DNA from: Tyto alba
Lineage: Eukaryota; Chordata; Aves; Strigiformes; Tytonidae
Direction: 5' to 3'
NCBI RefSeq assembly: GCF_018691265.1
Contig: NW_024881321.1
Coordinates: 16,836,698-16,900,697, forward strand
DNA: 64,000 bases
In this document: piece by piece, positions 1 to 11,230 of the stretch
How positions within the stretch are numbered: position 1 is the stretch's first letter
How the letters are laid out: the number at the start of each line of letters is the position of its first letter
Made by a program: the position numbers and the translations under genes
The notes under the pieces: model-generated
Told to the model about the DNA's origin: nothing
What the model saw: the letters and a program-made list of their open reading frames with translations, nothing else
The model's database searches: none

Positions 1-151
1 GCCGCAACTATAGCTTCCAAGCTGGCAATTCACAATCCGAATTTACCAGCGACTCTGCCCATAACCCCCCAGAACATCCAACCAGTCAGATACAACAGGA
101 GAAGTAACCCAGATTTGGAGAAAAGGCGTATCCACTACTGTGACTATCCCG
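1..151 (+). CDS. KLF5: KLF5 exon 2, 3' end (partial; start lies before the window)
   Basis: This is the end of the large exon of Krueppel-like factor 5, a nuclear C2H2 zinc-finger transcription factor that binds GC/CACCC boxes and controls proliferation and differentiation in epithelium and smooth muscle. Frame 1 is open from base 1. It reads through the conserved KLF5 linker (QPVRYNRRSNPDLEKRR) and into zinc finger 1 (IHYCDYPG), including the first zinc-binding cysteine at 142-144 within the TGT codon region. The exon ends after one base of a glycine codon at 151, followed by a consensus donor GGTAAGC, so the intron is phase 1. The linker preceding finger 1 distinguishes KLF5 from KLF4, KLF2, KLF6 and KLF12. 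The transactivation part and the start codon lie upstream of the window. The identification comes from recognising the protein sequence; no search was run. Confidence 0.96.
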
Positions 152-1257
152 GTAAGCGATCTGTGCCAGAAAATACCAGCTCCTGCAATAAAAAAAAAAA
201 AAAAAAAAGTGTCAATAATCACAGACGAGGTATAAGTGGTTTTCTTTAGTTCTAGTCTACACCCAGGGAGAACTAAATCATTTCTTGTCAGAGTAGAATT
301 CCTCATCTTTATTGTTTTATTTTGTGTGGCAAACTTTCACATTCTTTAAATAATATATATCCTTTTCCTCATGTCATTTGTAATTCTCTTAACACCTGAG
401 CTCATTTTGCCATGTTAGAAAACTTGTACTCTATAGCAAAAGTAAAAAGTGATGGCCTTCCCTAATGTAAGTCACTGTGACAGTGCAGCTCTGGCTCTCA
501 CTTTTCCAATACCCAGGGTGGAGCAGAGGCTCAGTTTGAATCCACTGGCTCTGAAAGAGCTCCTGGTAGCCGAGTCCACGGCCCTGTCTTCCCTGTTACC
601 AAAAGGGGATTCAGCTGCCTGTATAAATCCATTAAAGCTACCTCTGAAAATTGTCCACGAGTGGATTTCCTTCCAGCCTCTCTTACACCAAAGGGGAAGA
701 GGGCCCTGACTATAAACTGTGCCTCCATGTAGCGCGTGATCCCAGGTACAGGATGCTCACTCACACCCCTCTGAGCACAGAGGGAAACTGCTGCTCGTGG
801 TGATCCCCCCCTTCACCACCGTAGCTCTCGGCAGCGTGCCACCCGTTCGGTGTGCCGTCTGATCAGCGCTGGGTGGGACAGCTACGCTGAGCCCTGGGGA
901 AGGATGACACCGAGTCTGGCTTCATCAAATCCTTAGGAAATTTTTAAAAAATAAAGCCTCCCCCTGAGTGATTAACTTATGTAGCAGGTGATACTGTATG
1001 TAGATTGTAGCATCTGTTGGTCTATACTGCATTGCAAGGTAGTAAGTCTACCTAAACATTTTTCTGTGTAAAGCAACAGATCCCTGGGAGCTTTCTATAG
1101 CAAGTTTTATTTCTAAATTGTGATGGTACCAGAAGGTAGTAGACAATGTTTCCAGATAGTGCCTCAGCACTCAGTGAGGAAGTTTAAAGGTAAGGTGGAG
1201 CGTTCCTGTTCTCCCTGTTGAAATGCCTCTCTGCTTTTTTGTTTTGTCTTGTTTTAG
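152..1257 (+). other. KLF5: KLF5 intron 2
   Basis: This is a 1,106 nt phase-1 intron bounded by GTAAGC at 152 and a pyrimidine-rich acceptor ending TTTTAG at 1252-1257. It contains an A-run at 190-208 directly after the donor. No coding exon, RNA gene or recognisable mobile element was seen inside it. The open frames at 449-709 and 531-764 have no recognisable protein content and no splice context. Confidence 0.9.
190..208. repeat. poly-A homopolymer run
   Basis: This is an uninterrupted run of 19 A just inside KLF5 intron 2. It is a plain homopolymer and is likely length-variable. Confidence 0.9.
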
Positions 1258-1316
1258 GCTGCACGAAAGTTTATACAAAGTCTTCTCACTTAAAGCGCAC
1301 CTGAGAACTCACACAG
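1258..1316 (+). CDS. KLF5: KLF5 exon 3, most of zinc finger 1, with a 1-nt frameshift
   Basis: This short exon encodes the rest of KLF5 finger 1. After the acceptor TTTTAG it reads CTKVYTKSSHLK, which matches the KLF finger with its second cysteine and first histidine. The family continues A-H-L-R-T-H-T-G. Here the bases at 1290-1300 read TTAAAGCGCAC, one base short of what that frame needs, so the frame shifts after Lys and meets TGA at 1302-1304. The bases after the shift (1299-1316) still encode H-L-R-T-H-T in the +1 frame and run into a good donor (GTATGT at 1317). The exon is 59 nt where 60 is required to join phase 1 to phase 1. The lost base sits at an A-run, a common place for sequencing error. 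As written, the protein would lose finger 1 function and fingers 2 and 3. A sequencing or assembly error is more likely than true loss, because the flanking exons and splice sites are intact. Confidence 0.93.
1302..1304 (+). other. KLF5: Premature TGA created by the exon 3 frameshift
   Basis: In the frame entering from exon 2, the codon at 1302-1304 is TGA. It exists only because of the missing base just upstream. It would truncate KLF5 within finger 1 and, lying upstream of a further exon junction, should expose the mRNA to nonsense-mediated decay if it were real. Confidence 0.85.
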
Positions 1317-1602
1317 GTATGTACTCACTCTCTCACCATCTCTTGTTCGTTCATGGCTTACACATTTTCTGAGAAAGCAAGACTGGTTGATCTGCCATCT
1401 TCTCCCTGGTTTATGTGGAGTGGTGTGGGTTCAGGCTGGCCGTTCAGTTAGGAAAAATGTAGGGCTTGGTCAATGAGAAGAAAAATTGCTTTTATTCTTA
1501 ATGCAGTTTTGTGAAACCTTTTATAGGACAGAACCCAAAACAGCTAAGAATAAAACAGATGGAAACTTTCCTTTTCAATTTAAAATGCCATAATGTGTTA
1601 CC

Positions 1603-1619
1603 AAAAAAAAAAAAAAAAA
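1603..1619. repeat. poly-A homopolymer run
   Basis: This is a run of 17 A in KLF5 intron 3 with no flanking element recognised. Confidence 0.85.
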
Positions 1620-1838
1620 GTACTATTTTTCCCCTTGAATAATGAATTATGTATAGTAAATGTTATCGTTTTCAAAATTTATCTAAATAGATAGAATATT
1701 CTTGTTTGGGCTTTTTCTTTGACCTGTTAGAATTGTTAGATCTTAGAATTTTTCAGAAACATCCTGAAAAATCACAAGACGTCATCATTTGCCTCAACCT
1801 TAGCATTAAGTGTGCTTTTTGTTTCTAAGACAAGTGGT

Positions 1839-1862
1839 TATATATATATATATATATATATA
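1839..1862. repeat. (TA)n dinucleotide microsatellite
   Basis: About 12 uninterrupted TA units lie directly upstream of the CpG-rich island in intron 3, giving a sharp change from pure AT to very GC-rich sequence within about 120 bases. Confidence 0.9.
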
Positions 1863-1894
1863 TTTTTTAAAAAAAGACGTAATTTCCATTTTTT

Positions 1895-2200
1895 TTGTCG
1901 GTGGGAGACATTAAAATGGCGGAAGTGAGAAGCCTCGGTGCGTCACACGTGCTTTCTGTACCTCGTTCAAATTCTGCCTGCAGCTGCAGAGGCAGTGCCC
2001 GCTCACGGGCCCGCGTGGAGCGGCGCTGGGGACGGCGCTGCCTGTGCGTGGGCGCGGGGGGCAGCGGCCGGGCGGTGGAACTGCCCTCGGCGGGGCTCCT
2101 GGGCGCTCCCCGGCTGAGGCAGGGGGAGAGAGGAGAGAGGGAGACCGGGAGAAAAGCACGGCTCACCAGCAGCCCACCTGGAAGTATTTAGGACAGTTCC
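1895..2200 (+). promoter_or_regulatory. Intronic CpG island, candidate internal promoter
   Basis: This compact CpG-rich block (densest at 1990-2160) sits inside AT-rich intron 3, about 0.6 kb after exon 3. At its left edge are a YY1-type motif AAAATGGCGG (1913-1922), an overlapping ETS-type CGGAAGTG (1920-1927) and an E-box CACGTG (1946-1951). That arrangement is typical of CpG-island promoters. YY1 motifs in promoters usually read in the direction of transcription just after the start, so a + strand transcript is the simplest guess. No TATA box is placed convincingly. Promoter function is inferred, and open frames across the island resemble no known protein. A + strand transcript spliced to exon 4 would carry only fingers 2 and 3. 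Confidence 0.5.
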
Positions 2201-5200
2201 TTGCTGGGATCTCAGTACAGAACCGCTCGTGCTAAATCAGTGAAAAGCACATGGCTGATTTTGTAAAGAAATCAAGTGAGAGGGCTGCAGCTCCTCTTAC
2301 AGAACCCGAGTAGGAACGCCAGCTCTTTTATGTGTGGACGTTGATTCGGAGCAAAACACGTCACGGTTCAGGCTTATTGAAGCAGGCTGTCAGCACTACG
2401 GCTGTGCCGTTCGGGTAGTGGGGTTTCGCCTAAGTTTAAACCAAAAGTCAAAACAAAACTTAGCATGAGCTATGATCTAACAAAATGTTTCACTATCTCT
2501 ATGGAGACAAGGCCTTCTATTCAGCAGCTATGTTGAATGGTTCGTTGGATTATCGTAAAGAAATTGAGTATCTCCAGGCTAGATGTTACTATGGAAATTT
2601 TGTTTTGATAAATGAAAGAGTTATCTGTGTTGCAGTCGCACTAAAAAATTAAAAGCAACTGTACAAAGATTATTGCTTTGCATTAGTAGTAGACTAAACA
2701 CGAACACTGTTAAAAATATTTTTGATATATATAATCACTCCTTAGCAGAAAGCTTAGTAAGAAAGGAATATTTTCATGGGGCTATAAACCTGAATAATGT
2801 CAGAGAGTATAATTCTGTTGCTCTTTAATAAATAATGTGTAAATTTAAGAGTGTGCAATTTCCACTTACTCACTTTAGCCAGCAACTAAATACCAGTTTT
2901 AAATATCTCCCTTGCTATTATACAATAACTAGGAAGAGAGATAAAAGCAAAGCTTTTTGAACATTGCATAGTCAGCAATTGAAATGTACACTTTGCCTTT
3001 TTTAAAATCAATTTATATCTTTTTCTGTACCTTGAGTAGTAATGACTTTAGGGTTTATAAAGTTAGTACTCGTGTTCATAGAAATACATACCACATTACT
3101 AATATATATTGCTTAGGGTCACTAATGTTTATTGTTGCCTTCACTTTTTTAAGTATAGATATTTGACCTTAGAAATGTGGATAAATGTGCAAAGGTCAGA
3201 GGAGCTGATGTATTCATGGAAACAAGAATGTTGTTTTAGATAAAAATCTACTCAACTTAAGCAGGTCTGTAATACAAAGGGTCTTCTGGGGAGGTGAATG
3301 AAGGGATAAACTGTCTAAAGCATAGATTACATGCAAGAATGTGAGTCTGTATCCTGTTACCTGCATTATTTCAGAGTTTGCATTAGTTTAACTCTCTTGA
3401 ATATTCACTTAATACTTGAAGATTTCCAGCACCGATTCTGATCTCTGCTTTAACAAATGGTTGAAATGTGTATCACAAGCAAGATCTCTGACTTTTACCC
3501 AGTACCATAAATTGATTAAGTGAATGTTAAAGTAAATGGGCGCAAACTCAGGGAAACCTGTGAAGTTGCACAGCTCCCCAGGAGTGCAGGGGAATCTCAC
3601 AACTGATCTCCAAAAACGAAGGGCTCAATGCTGAGGGCTAAATTTGGGTGTGGGCCTCTGTGCATCCCAACCCCCAGAACTATGAATTCATACAGCACTA
3701 TAAAGCTTTGATTTAGATTTTTTTTTTAAAAGGACTTTTGTAAAGCTTATACCTTCAAAGTCTAAAGCAAGTGTCACGTAATCCATTTTAATAAAGTTGT
3801 GTTTGATATTCTTTCAGATCCCTTCAGGGATAGCAGACCTGTTTATCTGGCTAAACCCGTTCTTTAGTAATCATGGACCACTGAGGTTGTTTTCTCCTTA
3901 TTCTTAGTTTCTTAACAATACCTTTTAAAATTGGCTGCAGTTTCTCTCTCATCCCAACCAGTCCCCTCCCTTCTCAGCAATCTGTCATCTTAAAATAAAA
4001 GAGCCTGCAGCAAAGTTTGTCTGCCATTAAAAGTTAGGACAGACCTTATGGTTTTCCTTTTGTATTGGAAAATCTCAGCCTTTTCACAGTATTTATTTAG
4101 CAGCCTTTGTCTTCTGAAAGGCTTTCACTGGGTTTAGTAGTCGTTCTTTGAGAACAAACCTAAGGGAAATGTTTTTTTTTTTTATAGGTGGAATGCAGGC
4201 TGTAGTCTTTTTTTTTCCAATTTAGATATGAACACACTGACTTTATAAATTACATTTAAATAAAACGATAGGAAACAGGCAAGAGGAAAATCCCTTGCAT
4301 TTTTCTTCTCTGGTGTTCCCAAGGTGTCTGTCTGCCTTACACCAAGTCAGGTGGTTTAAGCTAGTAGAGCTATTCTGATTTCATGTAATTACACTGGACT
4401 GTTGCTGTTGTTTAGGAATCCAGTATGCATGTGAAGAGCTAAGCAAGCTTAACGAATTTGTACCAGTCACTGAAGCAGACACCCATTTTTCTTTCTGTAG
4501 GTAATGCTTCAGCGTTTGTAAATTATGAAGTAAATTTTAGTTGTTGATAAACTGTTAACCCCAAAATTGAACATGAACAAGGATTCGTATGCTGCAAAGA
4601 CATTTTGTATCCATCTTCATGCAGTTCTGGAGCAGATGTCTGGTACATTTTAGTACCTTAAAACAACACTTCGGCATGGTGTCTTAGCTCGATACTAGTT
4701 GTTCCAGAAAGAGGTAAAATGGTATTCAGTATGCTAAAGTACCTGTGGGAACATCTCTCAAAAGAGATTGGATTTTTCTACCTTTTGAAGCAGGGATTTT
4801 CTTTTAAAATAATTTTACCGCTTCGTCATGGAACAAGTTTCGTTTCATAACCAGCATTGTGCAACTGCAGTATATAATGGGGGAGGGGGTATGCATTTAT
4901 TTATTGCAGGCTGTCCAGCAGTAAAACCACCTTAAGGCTCTGGCATAACATCTGTATGTCCAACTTGAAAAATGTGCTAAATGTCGATGAAAAACAGTTA
5001 CTTGTGTGTTGTAGATAAACCTCACTCAGTTCCTCTTCTGGCGTCTGAGTATATAGATGTATATTTGAGTAATCCTTTAGAAACAGCAGTCCTATAACCT
5101 ATCCTGTTAGATTTCTTTGTATGTTAAAGATTTGAACTTGGAAGTTGAGCCTTTGATGTGCAGGCACCTTGAATACCCTACCTGTACCCTACCTGTAACG

Positions 5201-6779
5201 CAGCAGAAGAGCCGCTGGCTCCAGGGTGGTTTGTGTTTTTTGTTTTTTTTATTATTTCTGTGAGCAGCTGCACACTTCAGAATTGTGTATGGTTTTAAGA
5301 GGAAAATCTGTCATTGTTTTGAACACATCAGGGCATGCACATTGAGGACATTTTCCAGCTGCATGTTGGTTTTCCGTATACAGAGTCTTTGTACAGGCAT
5401 GTTCTCTGGTCACATGGTGGGCTTGCCATTAATAGTTTCTAGCATTAACTGCAGAACTATTTCATCTCTATCTATAGATCTAGTTTGTATTTGGTGATGG
5501 GAAGTGAAAGCCGAGATAACTCAAGAGAAATGGCATTTCTCTAAATGAGATGCACTCAAAATACTTCCACTGTCCCTAGTTATTTCAAATGTTTATGTAG
5601 TCATGGGACAGCTGCTGGCTTGTGTGGTTCCTCAAGGTGTTAAACATTTTATTTTATTTTAGATTTCTGCCTTAATAGATCCAAAATTAGGATCTGATGG
5701 TACATCAGAATTAGAACCAGTTGTGTGCAACAGACTTCATCAGTCCATGAGACTTGGTGCTCTGAGTATACCATGGCTGTGAACAGGTGCTTGTTAAAGG
5801 TGGTAGCGTATAGAATTGCCCAGGAATTCGGGATGCCCGTTCTTCAGAAGGGAAGACAAGCGGTAGTTGGACTCCTGCTGCAAAAAAAAACACCTTGCAA
5901 AAACACGTATTGACTCAAATCATCCTGGGAGTTAGGTGAGGGGTTTCACTCTTGGTTTATAAGTGGGGAACAGAAGCCTTAAACGTCTCTGCATTGCTCA
6001 TTGTTGCAGCCTTCTGTGTACGTAGCAAACCTCATCCTGGAAAAATCTTTGCATCATGAAAATAGCTATTAAGTAATATTTCTGCGCAGATTCTGCTTTA
6101 ACCTGCTAGATGAGTCATTTGCACAGATTAGACTTTAAAGAGGTGTCAGTAAATGCCATCATTGACAGAGACAATAAGGAAAAATAGAGGAGAGTTAAAT
6201 AAAACTGTTGGCAAAGTGCATTAAAGTGCAGTGTTGCTAGACACTGATGGAGAATATGTTGGTATCTTTTATTTATGAATTCTGCTAAATCCATTAGTTG
6301 CCTGTGTGAGAAATGGAAGTACATTATTTTCCTGTGCAAACCACAGTTTAAGGGAAAATAATGCATTCTTTTTCAAACACTCTGTGAATGATCACAGACC
6401 TTGGGATTAATTGGTCCGGTTCTTCGTCTGTAGTCATAACCTAAATGAGACATATTTGAGTGTGTTGCTCAAAAGGGGGTGAAATCTTAGCAACATAAAC
6501 CTGAATTTTAATTAAATGTTACTGGTCGTTCACATCAGCGTCCAGCACACAATTTTTATGAAGCAGGAATTAAATTCCAAGGTGTCAGGTGAGGGGTACT
6601 CCTGTTAGATTTGAGATAGTGAAAAGAAAAGCCTAATATTTTCTTTTTGATTAAAAGCCTAGAAAGTTCCTTTAAGCATGAAAGCTTAAAAAAAAATGTT
6701 GATTCTGTCAATTGCTCCCTGAGAGGATTAAACTTCAGTTCCAGGATATTTGATTCCCGATAAGGAAACTGTTGACCTA

Positions 6780-6990
6780 GGAGACCAGCTTTAAATATAG
6801 TTCATTTTCAGACCGCCCTACATAGGCTAATATAGTCCCAAGATTTGCAGCAATTGCCGGTGATTAAAACTTTCCATTATTTGATTAGACATTCCTTATT
6901 GTAATTAATTTCTGAGCTTGACTGGGACGATTGACTCCTGGTTCCAGGATAGTGTGTTGTTTGTTGTTTGTTAGATGACCTGCACCTCCC
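6780..6990. promoter_or_regulatory. Possible intronic enhancer (homeodomain and TEAD-type motifs)
   Basis: Within about 200 bases there are a GATTAGA core, ACATTCCTT (TEAD-like, 6889-6897), TAATTAATT (6903-6911) and further AT-rich cores, in sequence free of recognisable repeats. This is motif reading only. Such motifs arise by chance in AT-rich DNA, and conservation was not tested. Confidence 0.22.
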
Positions 6991-9900
6991 ATTGGTGAAA
7001 GATTAGAAACATTTAAGTAATGTCCTAGTTTAGTCTGAGTATCTTGGTAGCAGCATTCCTGTCCTGTCAGGCTGCATTATTTATATTCAGTGATCTCTAA
7101 CAACTCTGATTAAGGACATATTAGAAGCTTTGATTTTGGCAAGTGTACAGTGCTTTGCTTTGAGTTAAAATAGCTTTAATGTATTGCTTTCATTTTTTTT
7201 TTTTTTTCCTGGTGTGTGTGCATACAGTAGATGGAAATCTGGAAGTCTACAGTACATGTTTAATAAATTCCATTTTAAGAGCACTTCTTATCTGACTGTA
7301 CAAGAGCCAGTGTTATGGTGTGAGAGCTAAAGAGCCGTTCCTGCACCACAGGCATGGATGAGGAAATGTGTTCTTCAGCACAAGACGTGTAGATACAGCC
7401 ATGCACCCCAGATGGCATGGATTTCTTATAAACCTACTTTTAAAAAAATTCCTTTTCTCTTTGTTTGCATATCTCCTTGAAGCAGAGACCACCTCTGTTA
7501 AGACAGAATGTTATACCAGAAAGAAAATAAACCATTGCATAGGCCAGTCAGGATTCCCCAGTAATCCTTGAACTGCGCAAGACAACACTTAGCAAAATAA
7601 GAGTGCTTCAGGCACTGGTGGGAGCTCTGAGAAGATAATGCCATCTGCGCCTCTGTAGTCAGAAAGCAAATGCTGCACAACCCTTTTGACCATCCTCATT
7701 GCTTATCAGCCAGTTATCTTTTTTTCCTGTTCGTGCGTTTGTTAGAGAGAGATCAAATAGTGCTTGATTTATCAGCGATTGGACTTACGAAGAGCAACAG
7801 CTCTGTATTACGGGATTCCTTAAAATGCTGTTTCCTTGTGAAGCAGTACTTAATGGTCACCTTCTACCCATTACTATACTATGCAGAGGCTTTATCACAT
7901 TTAAAAAAGTACAGCATATGTTATGCATTCATATCAATGGTGGGCTGAATGTTTCAAGGACTAAATTTATTTTGTCACTCACAAAATAAGCTGGACATAC
8001 CTTGCATGCTGTCAGCCCTCTGATCCATCTCCGTGTTGGACAACTGAGAATTTCAGTGCACTACAGAACTTTTTAACACCTGAGGGATTTTTTTTTTATT
8101 TTAAAATTTCAGCTTTCTACTATTTCTCAAAACAAAACAAAACTGTCTTAAAGGGCAAAATCCCAACCAACAAGCTGCTTTTTAATCACAACTACAGTGC
8201 ATAGTCAATGGCAGAAGGAAGGTCTAATTTTAGGTAAAAGTTGAGAGCTAAAAACTTCTTTTAAATGAGTGCAGACGTACACCCAAGCAACTACTTTCAG
8301 TTCCTGTCAGCCTGGAAGAAACCAGAGTTTAAAACTGTGATGCTGTGAACTAGAGGAAAGCTATTCCAGGCAAATTAAAACAGAGGAAAAACATTCCATT
8401 TGTTTCTTGTTTTTTTCTGAAAATTTGAGGCTATAGCATGTCAGAAAACTAAGACAACTGATGTTAAGATGTGGAAAAATTTGAAAACAAATGCACTGGA
8501 AAACTTTGAGACAACATATGTCTTTATAATAACCTGTTTTAAAACTAGACATAATATAGGTTATGTACATAATTGGTGCAATTATGGTGCAGAAACTTCT
8601 GCTTCACCTACCACCTTTTTGTCACACTTAGTTGAATATTTTTTAAGTCCAAACACTTGCCGCTAGAAATAGTGAAATTCCATAGGATTTTACTAAAAAC
8701 TAGAAATTCCATAATAAATACAAGTAATATTAATATGATGAAAAGAATGGTGGGGGGTGGTGTCTTTATACTTTTATACCCGTTCTAGCTATAATCAGGT
8801 GTTGTCTTTTTGGAGTCTTTGAAAAGTGTGCTTCTTTTTCCTCCTCGAGGAAGCTCCAAACTCACTGCTCTGACAAATTTTTGATAGGAAATGAGAGAAG
8901 TTGCAGGCATTGGCTGGTGTAATACCTGTATTTGGATTTCTGCATACCAATAGAGTTACCTAACTTTAGGTTTGAAAATCTGACCCTTGCTGTATGCAGC
9001 TTTATATTTAAAGAAAGCCATCCTAGCAGTGAATTGCAGGAATAAAGTCACACAGCTCTTCGGTTAAATAAGGAGTCTTATTTTCTTGTTAATGAGGGAA
9101 AAATCATCACTAATGGAGGTTTTCAGTGACTCTTTTTTTCCAAACAGAATTTTAAACAGACACATATTCTTGAACAGAAGCTGCATGTGGAAGATAGAAG
9201 GTGTCGTCAAAATGATCGTCAGATCATCACACACCCCCTCACCCCGCCACTAGTGCATTGTACCTTACCCAAATGAGCATGGCCATGACAGTCACTGCCA
9301 GTGGCTAGAATTCATGTTAGGAAAGCCACTGGTGCATTTTGAAACTACTAAATCCCAAGAAAATAAAGGGAAAAGAGCTGACACAGTGCGCCTCACTGGT
9401 CCAGATCGTTCTCTTGTGTTACCGACAAGGATCCCGAACCTTGGGGTCTACCTTGGGATAGTTTATCAGGTGAAGTGGCTGGTTAGGTTAGCATGTTATA
9501 TGTAGATATCCAGACATCTTTTTGCCATCCTTGTAATCTCACAGCATTGTATGTATGTTTTTTTTTGTTTTGTTTTGTTTTTTTAACAGCACAGACAGAC
9601 GCATTGCAAACAAAATAGTCTCCTTTCAGGTTAAACTCCCTTATCTCTTGCTAGGTGCTTTCTGTAAAAGAGCTTCCAAACTAAACATTAGGGCCTAAAA
9701 TTTCTGTGCTCAAGTACAAGTCTGTTTCTCATGCTCCACAAATGTATTTTTTTAAAACTGAAGAATGGATACATATTAACAGCTCAAGAACTTAAAAAAT
9801 ATCTTTTGTGATGTATAAGCCTAGCAAAATATTTTAAATCAGTGATACTGGAAGGAGGTTATGCAGAAATCCAATTAAACTTATGAAATCCCTATCCTGT

Positions 9901-10862
9901 TGAAGTATAATTTAAAGGAAAGCAGTTCTGTTTCCCAGAAGTGCTGTGTATAATATTTCTGGCTTGGGAAGAAAGGGTTGGAGTGTGCTATTTGGCTGGA
10001 AATCGGTACCAGCTTCCTCCATGGTGTTTTAGTTGAACAGTGTTGACATTCTAACAAATCCCGTGGAAGCTCCCCTGAAGTGGAGGAGTTAGCTGTTTTC
10101 TTGCTTTTACAGTGAAATATCTGTTTGATACCACGATCGTGTTCCAGTAACTGAGCCGTACTGCCTTCGTATTTGATGACCAGTGGCATTCTTGGTTTAA
10201 CACCCTATAGAAGCCCTAAATTGCTGGAGGAAAACCAAATATTTCTGAAACTTTACAGCTACTGTATTTCGCACAATCATTAAAGTAAACAAATCTTACA
10301 TTACTATGTAGCCAATGAAAACAGTGGATAAAGGGTTCAGTGTCCCTTGTTGTGTATACCTGCTTTTTTTTATTCAAGTAAATCTTCAACCCCAGATTTC
10401 TCAGTGCTTTAAAGCCGGCATAGCAAAGAAGTAGGATCACTTCAGAAAATATGTAACGTGTGAGGCTCTTTCTCCCTTGCTGCAGGAACTTAAACCAAAT
10501 TCTTATTTCTGCTAAATGACAAAAAGCATGTGTATAGGTTGGGAGAGAGAAAATACTACCAGCTAGTTGTTCAGCTTTCTTTAAAGGAGTGAAAATAATC
10601 TCCACCTTCTTTTTCTTGCCCCCCCTTCCTCCTTGCCCAAAAGGAAAACATTTGAAATTGATTCAGTTCTTAAATAGAACTTTCCAACGGAAACTAGGAT
10701 TACAAACATAGATATTCAGTATTTTACCCCTAGGATTTATTCAAAATAATCCGGGCCTCTACATTGGCGCTAAAAATACATTTTCCAGTTCTCACTGTTG
10801 GCCAAAGCAGGGGTTAAAAGCAGCGTTCTGGCTTTAATTTCCAGTACATAAAAGTAACACTG

Positions 10863-11230
10863 TTAAAACAATCTGCGTGAGGCACCAGCTCCCTCCCCTC
10901 CGCGCATCCCCGGAGCGCTGATGGGTCTGCAGAAGCCGGCGGGCGGGGAGGAGAGGTGCTGTTCCTTCCGCGGGGCACTGCCTCGCGCTTCCCCTGTCGC
11001 CCGGGGAGGTTTCGTGGCTGTGGCAGGCGGGGAAGTGACCACAGCAGAGTTTCTAGATAGCGTCTGTGGGAAGTCGGGTCCCCTGGAGTTTGATGGGGGT
11101 CTGGCCGGTGGATTCAGCCTTGACTTGGAAGCTGTGGCACCCAGCAAGGCGCAGGGCTCACCCGCGGCGCCGGCTGCTGGCAGTTCGTATGCCAGGGGCC
11201 TTCACAGCTCCTGCTGATGCTGCTCCCAGG
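10863..11230. promoter_or_regulatory. Second intronic CpG island in KLF5 intron 3
   Basis: This CpG-rich block (GCGC, GGCGGG and CCGCGG elements through 10898-11190) lies about 3 kb before the last KLF5 exon. It ends in a CT-rich stretch with CCCAGGTTAGG near 11226. Open frames on both strands cross it, but their residue content reflects base composition and matches no family I know. It may be an enhancer or an alternative start site. No core promoter motif stands out as at 1913-1951. Confidence 0.45.

Noticed and set aside
1867..2235. Overlapping open frames on both strands across the first CpG island
   Set aside because: GC-rich sequence lacks stops in all frames, and no frame shows protein-like conservation or known motifs.
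10921..11217. 98-codon open frame in the intronic CpG island
   Set aside because: Gly/Ala/Pro-rich content follows from base composition. There is no recognised family and no convincing splice donor.
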